NCBI GenBank assembly: GCA_017504945.1
Contig: JAFVQJ010000018.1
Coordinates: forward strand, 1 to 64,000
Source of the DNA: Clostridia bacterium
Lineage (GTDB): Bacteria; Bacillota; Clostridia; Oscillospirales; RGIG5299
Direction: 5' to 3'
Length of the DNA stretch: 64,000 bases
Both the position numbers and the translations under genes were made by a program. This document shows, one piece after another, positions 59,269 through 64,000 of this stretch. The notes under the pieces were generated by a model. That model did no database searches and was not told where the DNA came from. It saw nothing but the letters and a program-made list of their open reading frames with translations. Every line of letters starts with the position of its first letter. The stretch's first letter is position 1.

Positions 59269-59269
59269 G

Positions 59270-59452
59270 TCAGCTCTGCGGCTTTTCCTCAAAGGTAGCA
59301 CATTCGGTCTGATTGCATTTGCAAGCGCTCTGAGGGCCAACCTTTATCGTCTTTGCATTGCAGCCGTTATCCTCGGTATGATGGATACAGCTCTTTACAA
59401 CGCAACAGATGTTATGTGCGCTGCATTGCTTTTGTTCGTTTTGCTGATTCAC
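59270..59452 (-). CDS. DUF1540 Cys-rich small protein
   Basis: The 60-residue protein has eight Cys. The DUF1540 core is visible: C-VVKSCIHHTEDNGC, NAKTIKVGPQSA and a final TECATF, which suggests metal or redox function. The start GTG 59452 follows AAAGGTG by 8 nt. Such proteins are common in Clostridia, often made during sporulation or stress, but their role is not established. It is the only minus-strand gene in this part of the window. Confidence 0.8.
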   Translation of the reverse strand: MNQQNEQKQCSAHNICCVVKSCIHHTEDNGCNAKTIKVGPQSACKCNQTECATFEEKPQS

Positions 59453-59543
59453 AGAAAATCACCTTTCTTAAAATCGTATGGTAATCACAAGTAATTACAA
59501 CGATAGAATACCCCAAAAAAACAAATAAATTCAAGGAAAAAAT

Positions 59544-60248
59544 ATGGCAGTATTTATAATCGGCGATCTTCACCTGTCACTCGGCACCGATAAGCCGATG
59601 GATATTTTTCCCGGCTGGAGCAACCATACAGAGCTGCTCGAAAGGAATTGGAACGAGGCGGTATCAGAAAACGATACCGTAATAATCCCCGGCGATATCT
59701 CGTGGGGAATGACGGTGGAAGAGGCGCTACCCGACCTTAAATTTATAAACGGCTTAAACGGTAAAAAAATAATACTTAAGGGAAATCATGACTATTGGTG
59801 GCAGAGCATGAAAAAGCTCGAGGAGCTCAAAGAAGAGCAGGGGCTTGATACCATATCCTTTCTCTTTAACAACGCCTACGAGGCAGAGGACTTCATAATC
59901 TGCGGCACGCGCGGCTGGCAGATAATAGGTGAGACCAAAAGCCTTGAGGACAAAAAGATAATGGATAGAGAATCGGGCAGATTTACCCTCTCGGTAAACT
60001 GTGCCAAATGGCTTGAGGGCTACGGCACCAAAAAAATGATAGCGGTATTTCACTATCCTCCCATCTTCGATAAATTCGTTTTCGACGGACTTTTCGACAT
60101 AATGCTCGAGCAGGGAATAGAGGAGTGCTATTTCGGCCATCTGCACGGAAAGATCAATCCGAAGGTAGCCGTTTGCGAAAAATATAATATAATTTGTAAA
60201 TTAATATCTGCAGATTTTCTTAAATTTTCGCCATTAAAGTTGACATAA
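59544..60248 (+). CDS. Metallophosphoesterase (calcineurin-like)
   Basis: The 234-residue protein has all blocks of the two-metal phosphoesterase site: GDLH near residue 7-10, PGDISWG near 49-55, LKGNHDYWW near 78-86, FHYPP near 168-172 and FGHLHG near 195-200. Its substrate could be a nucleotide, phosphoprotein or similar. The gene has a weak AAGGAA ribosome site. It ends inside the -35 element of the tig promoter. Confidence 0.88.
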   Translation: MAVFIIGDLHLSLGTDKPMDIFPGWSNHTELLERNWNEAVSENDTVIIPGDISWGMTVEEALPDLKFINGLNGKKIILKGNHDYWWQSMKKLEELKEEQGLDTISFLFNNAYEAEDFIICGTRGWQIIGETKSLEDKKIMDRESGRFTLSVNCAKWLEGYGTKKMIAVFHYPPIFDKFVFDGLFDIMLEQGIEECYFGHLHGKINPKVAVCEKYNIICKLISADFLKFSPLKLT

Positions 60249-60267
60249 TTTAAAAAATGAGTATAAT
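60240..60267 (+). promoter_or_regulatory. Sigma-A promoter for tig
   Basis: TTGACA (60240-60245), a 16-nt spacer and TATAAT (60262-60267), with a consensus -35 overlapping the last codons of the metallophosphoesterase gene. Confidence 0.75.
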
Positions 60268-60298
60268 TATTATGATATATTATTGGAGGTTTAAATAA

Positions 60299-61693
60299 AT
60301 GAAACTCGTTGAGAAAAAAAAACTTGAAAACAGCACCGTATCTCTTGAGGTAACGGTAACGGCAGAGGAATTCGAGGCAGCTTGCGCCAGATCCTACAAG
60401 AAAAATATCGGTAAAATGAAGATAAACGGCTTCAGACCCGGAAAGGCTCCCCGTCACATCGTCGAGAAGCTTTACGGTCCCGAGGTATTTTATGAGGATG
60501 CGGTAGACGACACCTGCTATCTCGCATTTTCCGAGGCAGCACTCGAGGCAGGCATCGAGCCCGTTGACCGTCCTTCCATCGAGCTTAAGGGCACCGTGTC
60601 CAAGGAAGGCTATACCTTCGTTGCAACGGTAGCAGTAAAGCCCGAGGTAACGCTTGGCGAATATAAGGGCGTAAAGGTCGACAGGATCGTTTCCACCGTA
60701 ACCGATGCCGACGTTGACGTTGAGCTTAAAAAATATCAGGAGAGATATTCACGTCTTGTTCCCGTAACCGACAGAGCATCTGCACTCGGCGACACCGTAG
60801 TTATCGACTACGAGGGCTTTACCGGCGGCGTAGCATTCGAGGGAGGCAAGGATGAGAACCACAACCTCAAGCTCGGCTCCGGTCAGTTTATCCCCGGCTT
60901 CGAGGATCAGCTCGTTGGCAAAAACGCAGGCGAGGACGTTGAGGTTAACGTTAAATTCCCCGATGAATATCATTCCGACGAGCTTGCAGGCAAGGAAGCG
61001 GTATTCAAGGTAAAGGTTAAGGAAGTAAAGACCACCGAGCTTCCCGAAATAAACGACGAGTTTGTTAAAGATATTTCCGAATTCGATACTCTCGACGCTT
61101 TCAAGGCAGATTTAAAGGCAAAAATGCAGAAATCGCGTGACGAGGAGTCGGATAATTTCGTTGTCGACAGAATCATCTCTATCGTAGTAGAGAATATGAA
61201 GGCAGAGATCCCCGCAGTAATGTACGATAACGAACTTCAGAACATAATGAGCGAATACGATCAGCGCCTTCGTCAGCAGGGTATGGATCTCGATTCCTAT
61301 ATGCAGTATCTCGGTCAGAACGCCGATGATTTCAAGAAGCTCTTCCAGCCCCAGGCTGAAGCAAGAGTAAAATCACGCCTTGCACTCGAGGCAGTTGCGG
61401 TAGCAGAGAAGATCGCCGTATCCGAGGAAGAGATCAACGACGAATACAACAGACTTGCCGATATGTATAAGGCGCCCGTTGAGTCGCTCAAGATGTATAT
61501 CCCCGAGGCAGATATGAGAAAGGATCTTTCCGTTTCCAAGGCACTTGAGTTCCTCAAGGCACACGCAGAGATCACCGACAAGGCAGCAGAGGACGTAAAG
61601 CCCGCAAAGAAGCCCGCTGCAAAGAAATCCACCGCAAAGAAGCCTGCAGCAAAGAAGACCGCTGCAAAGGAAACCGAAGAAAAAGCGGAATAA
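60299..61693 (+). CDS. tig: Trigger factor with a Lys/Ala-rich tail
   Basis: The 464-residue ribosome-associated chaperone has an N-terminal ribosome-binding domain with the signature GFRPGKAPRHIVEKLYG near 43-59, a FKBP-type PPIase domain near 150-240 with GSGQFIPGFEDQLVG, and a helical C-terminal domain. The last 35 residues are low-complexity, with repeated PAKK, AAKK and TAKK units like a histone H1 or DNA-binding tail. Such a tail is not part of typical Tig. It is followed by clpP and clpX in the standard order. GGAGG precedes the ATG. Confidence 0.95.
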   Translation: MKLVEKKKLENSTVSLEVTVTAEEFEAACARSYKKNIGKMKINGFRPGKAPRHIVEKLYGPEVFYEDAVDDTCYLAFSEAALEAGIEPVDRPSIELKGTVSKEGYTFVATVAVKPEVTLGEYKGVKVDRIVSTVTDADVDVELKKYQERYSRLVPVTDRASALGDTVVIDYEGFTGGVAFEGGKDENHNLKLGSGQFIPGFEDQLVGKNAGEDVEVNVKFPDEYHSDELAGKEAVFKVKVKEVKTTELPEINDEFVKDISEFDTLDAFKADLKAKMQKSRDEESDNFVVDRIISIVVENMKAEIPAVMYDNELQNIMSEYDQRLRQQGMDLDSYMQYLGQNADDFKKLFQPQAEARVKSRLALEAVAVAEKIAVSEEEINDEYNRLADMYKAPVESLKMYIPEADMRKDLSVSKALEFLKAHAEITDKAAEDVKPAKKPAAKKSTAKKPAAKKTAAKETEEKAE

Positions 61694-61752
61694 TTTCGCA
61701 GTCCTTGAATATTATCAATAAGTATGTCAATAATTATCGTGAGGTGTTTTAA

Positions 61753-62334
61753 ATGAGTTTAGTTCCTATGGTCGTTGAACAGACAAACAGAGGCGAGAGG
61801 TCCTACGACATTTTCTCAAGGCTTCTTAACGACAGAATTATAATACTTTCAGAGGAAGTAAATGACACTACCGCGAGCCTTATAGTATCACAGCTCCTTT
61901 ACCTCGAATCGCAGGATCCCGATAAAGATATAAGCTTTTATATCAACAGTCCCGGCGGCTCGGTATCGGCAGGCTTTGCAATTTACGACACTATGAACTA
62001 TATCAAGTGCGACGTATCTACCATCTGCATAGGTATGGCGGCGAGCATGGGTGCATTTTTGCTCTCATCGGGTGCAAAGGGCAAGAGATTTGCTCTTCCC
62101 AACAGCGAGATAATGATCCATCAGCCTTTAGGCGGAATGCAGGGTCAGGCAAGCGATATCAAGATCCACGCCGACCACATTATCAATACCCGCTCCAAGC
62201 TCAACAATATCCTTGCGGCAAACACGGGTAAATCGCTTGATATAATCGAGAAGGATACCGAGAGAGATAACTTTATGTCGGCGGCAGAGGCTGCGGCATA
62301 CGGTCTTATCGATAAGGTGATCGAGAAAAGATAA
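61753..62334 (+). CDS. clpP: ATP-dependent Clp protease proteolytic subunit
   Basis: The 193-residue serine protease has the nucleophile Ser in [14 protein letters not shown] near 93-106, His in MIHQPLGG near 120-127 and the third Asp near 170. The start [22 protein letters not shown] is typical. It forms the barrel used by ClpX (next gene) and probably by the ClpE-like unfoldase at 12896. GAGGTG lies about 9 nt upstream of the ATG. Confidence 0.96.
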   Translation: MSLVPMVVEQTNRGERSYDIFSRLLNDRIIILSEEVNDTTASLIVSQLLYLESQDPDKDISFYINSPGGSVSAGFAIYDTMNYIKCDVSTICIGMAASMGAFLLSSGAKGKRFALPNSEIMIHQPLGGMQGQASDIKIHADHIINTRSKLNNILAANTGKSLDIIEKDTERDNFMSAAEAAAYGLIDKVIEKR

Positions 62335-62342
62335 TTTAAACG

Positions 62343-62367
62343 AAGCAGGCTTTTGCCTGCTTTGTTT
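62343..62367 (+). terminator. Hairpin between clpP and clpX
   Basis: AAGCAGGC, a TTTT loop and GCCTGCTT form an 8-bp stem followed by TGTTTG. It may act as a partial terminator lowering clpX relative to clpP. Confidence 0.65.
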
Positions 62368-62382
62368 GTAAGAGGTAAAATT

Positions 62383-63630
62383 ATGAGCGAAAAAAATAAC
62401 GATACCGTCCGTTGCTCCGTCTGCGGCGCCACGCAGGACAGCGGCTGCTTCTTTATGTATTACAACGGAATATATATATGTCAGGACTGTCTTAATAAGC
62501 AGGGCATCTACGATACCGAGGATATGGAGCTTATTGCAGAGGAGCAGATAGCGGAGCCCGCTGAAAAGGAAGCCGCAATAAATCTTATGCGCCCTCACGA
62601 GATAAAGGAAATACTCGATAACTACGTTATCGGTCAGGATAATGCCAAGAAGGCGCTTTGCGTTGCCGTTTATAACCACTATAAAAGAATAAGCTCGCTT
62701 GACGACGGCGATGACGTTGAGCTTCAGAAGAGCAACGTGTTGCTTTTAGGTCCCTCCGGCTGCGGAAAAACTCTAATGGCGCAGGTGCTTGCGAAAACGC
62801 TCAACGTTCCCTTTGCAATAGCCGATGCAACTACTCTTACCGAGGCAGGCTACGTAGGCGAGGACGTTGAAAATATCCTCTTGCGTCTTATTCAGGCGGC
62901 GGATTTCGATTTAAAGAAGGCGTCGCACGGTATAATCTACGTTGACGAGATAGATAAGATCGCCAGAAAGAGCGAAAACCCCTCGATCACGCGTGACGTA
63001 AGCGGCGAGGGCGTTCAGCAGGCGCTTTTGAAGATAGTTGAGGGTACGGTTGCAAACGTTCCTCCGCAGGGCGGCAGAAAGCATCCACAGCAGGAGTATA
63101 TCAGGCTCGATACCTCAAATATCCTCTTCATTTGCGGCGGCGCATTCGACGGAATCGAGAAGATAGTTGAAAAGCGCACCAATAAGACCTCAATGGGCTT
63201 TAACTCCGACCTCGAATCAAAGACCGAGGAGAGCAAGAGCGCGTTTTACCGCAAGGTAATGCCGCACGACCTTATAAAATACGGTCTTATCCCCGAGCTT
63301 ATAGGCAGACTTCCCGTTATCACCACCGTTGACGATCTCGACGAAGCAGCCTTCGTTAAAATACTCACCGAGCCCAAAAACTCGCTTATTAAGCAATATC
63401 AGAAGCTGTTTAAGTTTGATAACATCAAGCTCACCTTCGAACAGGACGCTCTCCTTACCGTTGCCAAAAAGGCAAAAGAGCGCAATATGGGCGCGCGAGG
63501 ACTTAGAAGCGTTTTGGAAAACGTTATGACGGAAATAATGTTCGACCTTCCCGCCGATAACAGCATTAAAGAGGTAATAATTACAAAGGCTGTAATAGAG
63601 CAGAGTGAAGCTCCCGTAATAATAAAATAA
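62383..63630 (+). CDS. clpX: ATP-dependent Clp protease ATP-binding subunit ClpX
   Basis: The 415-residue AAA+ unfoldase has an N-terminal zinc-binding domain (CSVCG near 9, CQDC near 32), Walker A GPSGCGKT near 118, pore loop GYVGEDVE near 147, Walker [11 protein letters not shown] near 178 and the ClpP-docking MGFN loop near 264. A sensor-2 GARGLR lies near 365. The start ATG 62383 has AGAGG upstream. An in-frame start at 62353 would extend into the hairpin and is not preferred. Confidence 0.95.
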   Translation: MSEKNNDTVRCSVCGATQDSGCFFMYYNGIYICQDCLNKQGIYDTEDMELIAEEQIAEPAEKEAAINLMRPHEIKEILDNYVIGQDNAKKALCVAVYNHYKRISSLDDGDDVELQKSNVLLLGPSGCGKTLMAQVLAKTLNVPFAIADATTLTEAGYVGEDVENILLRLIQAADFDLKKASHGIIYVDEIDKIARKSENPSITRDVSGEGVQQALLKIVEGTVANVPPQGGRKHPQQEYIRLDTSNILFICGGAFDGIEKIVEKRTNKTSMGFNSDLESKTEESKSAFYRKVMPHDLIKYGLIPELIGRLPVITTVDDLDEAAFVKILTEPKNSLIKQYQKLFKFDNIKLTFEQDALLTVAKKAKERNMGARGLRSVLENVMTEIMFDLPADNSIKEVIITKAVIEQSEAPVIIK

Positions 63631-63653
63631 AACCGAATAATTAAAAGCAACTG

Positions 63654-63693
63654 CCTCCGTGTCTGCATAGAATGTAATATGCTGATACGGAGG
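63654..63693 (+). promoter_or_regulatory. Hairpin over the spoVFA ribosome site with a mother-cell -10-like box
   Basis: CCTCCGT (63654-63660) pairs with ACGGAGG (63687-63693). GTC pairs with GAT (one G-U), and after one T-T mismatch GCAT pairs with ATGC, leaving a 10-nt loop. The right arm is the spoVFA ribosome site. Within the hairpin, CATAGAAT (63666-63673) resembles a sigma-K/sigma-E -10. A transcript from upstream would hide the ribosome site, while one starting after the -10 box would lack the left arm and leave it open. Confidence 0.45.
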
Positions 63694-63702
63694 TAAAATT
63701 TT

Positions 63703-64000
63703 ATGAGTAAAAAAATTGCCGTAATAGGCGGAGATATGCGACAGATATATCTTGTAAGATCGCTTAAAAAATACGGCTACAGCGTTAAATGCTTCGGCTT
63801 CGATAAAACGGACGTAGAGTGCGAAAAAACGCTTTGCGATACGGTTTTCGGCTGTGAAACCGTAATATTGCCACTGCCCGCAACGACAGACGGAATATAT
63901 ATAAATATGCCGCTTTCCGATGAGAAGGTAACGGTTGAAGAAATAGTACGGCTGTCGTCGGACTGCGGCTCGGTGCTCGGAGGCAGACTTGACGGTATAA
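63703..64000 (+). CDS. spoVFA: Dipicolinate synthase subunit A (partial, 3' end outside window)
   Basis: The 99 codons visible begin MSKKIAVIGGDMRQIYLVRSL, a Rossmann-type start with GGDMRQ, and include LPLPATTDGIYINMPLSDEK, which is typical of DpaA/SpoVFA. This protein with SpoVFB makes dipicolinic acid, a major spore core component, in the mother cell. The ribosome site ACGGAGG is part of a hairpin. The gene is not closed by a stop in the window. The end of the protein and its partner gene lie beyond 64000. Confidence 0.88.
   Translation, partial: MSKKIAVIGGDMRQIYLVRSLKKYGYSVKCFGFDKTDVECEKTLCDTVFGCETVILPLPATTDGIYINMPLSDEKVTVEEIVRLSSDCGSVLGGRLDGI

Noticed and set aside
1-64000. tRNA, rRNA or CRISPR arrays
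   Set aside because: No cloverleaf-like sequences with CCA ends, no rRNA signatures and no regularly spaced direct repeats were found in the intergenic gaps. A tRNA search tool was not available.

Overview
The window looks like a chromosomal segment of a Gram-positive, endospore-forming member of the Clostridia, most like the Oscillospiraceae/Ruminococcaceae. The reasons are: spoIIAA-spoIIAB-sigF, spoIVFA/spoIVFB, spoVM, cwlD, a spoVB-like flippase and spoVFA; a yicC-remA-gmk-rpoZ-priA-def-fmt-rsmB-rlmN-prpC-prkC-rsgA block like that of Bacillus/Clostridium; a group II ECF module; a T-box leader; strong AGGAGG-type ribosome sites; and 17-nt-spaced sigma-A promoters. Base composition looks intermediate (not computed). 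A region at 46.6-48.6 kb looks clearly more AT-rich.

Layout. 1-6 kb: tail of an unknown gene, an SGNH-hydrolase lipoprotein, a T-box leader in front of an AMP-forming acyl-CoA ligase, an amidohydrolase-fold protein and a rhamnulokinase-like sugar kinase. 6-12.9 kb: a methyltransferase, ecfA1-ecfA2-ecfT, truA, a DUF5711-like membrane protein, a CvpA-like protein and pgsA. 12.9-17.8 kb: a ClpE-like unfoldase and a YfhO-type membrane protein. 17.7-29.9 kb: the long housekeeping operon for RNA turnover, nucleotide supply, transcription, replication restart, initiator-Met processing, ribosome modification and Ser/Thr signalling. 29.9-34 kb: spore genes (spoVM, cwlD, spoIVFA, spoIVFB) with radA among them. 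34-39.4 kb: a small capsule/exopolysaccharide regulatory set (ATP-grasp, BY-kinase, PHP phosphatase, NDP-sugar dehydratase). 39.5-41 kb: the spoIIA operon, which produces sigma-F.

41-52.3 kb lies mostly on the minus strand: the spoVB-like flippase, a divergent gatD/murT pair, a nitroreductase, an ICMT-like methyltransferase, and then nifS-thiI-rlmD followed by four small accessory genes. Three of these follow a short sequence copied from the 3' end of rlmD, and each ATG sits exactly 14 nt after the same GAGG. I read this as a cassette-like array at the rlmD (rumA) 3' end. It is the most unusual structure in the window. The VanZ-like gene at 44.8 kb is on the plus strand.

52.4-64 kb: a URO-D-family protein, then rplS-lepB-rbgA-rnhB/yraN (the last two fused), an M19 dipeptidase, thrC, a DUF1540 protein, a metallophosphoesterase, tig-clpP-clpX and the start of spoVFA. 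No tRNA, rRNA, CRISPR, transposase, integrase or phage gene was seen. The only gene-free stretch above 300 bases is 1607-1968, which holds the T-box leader.
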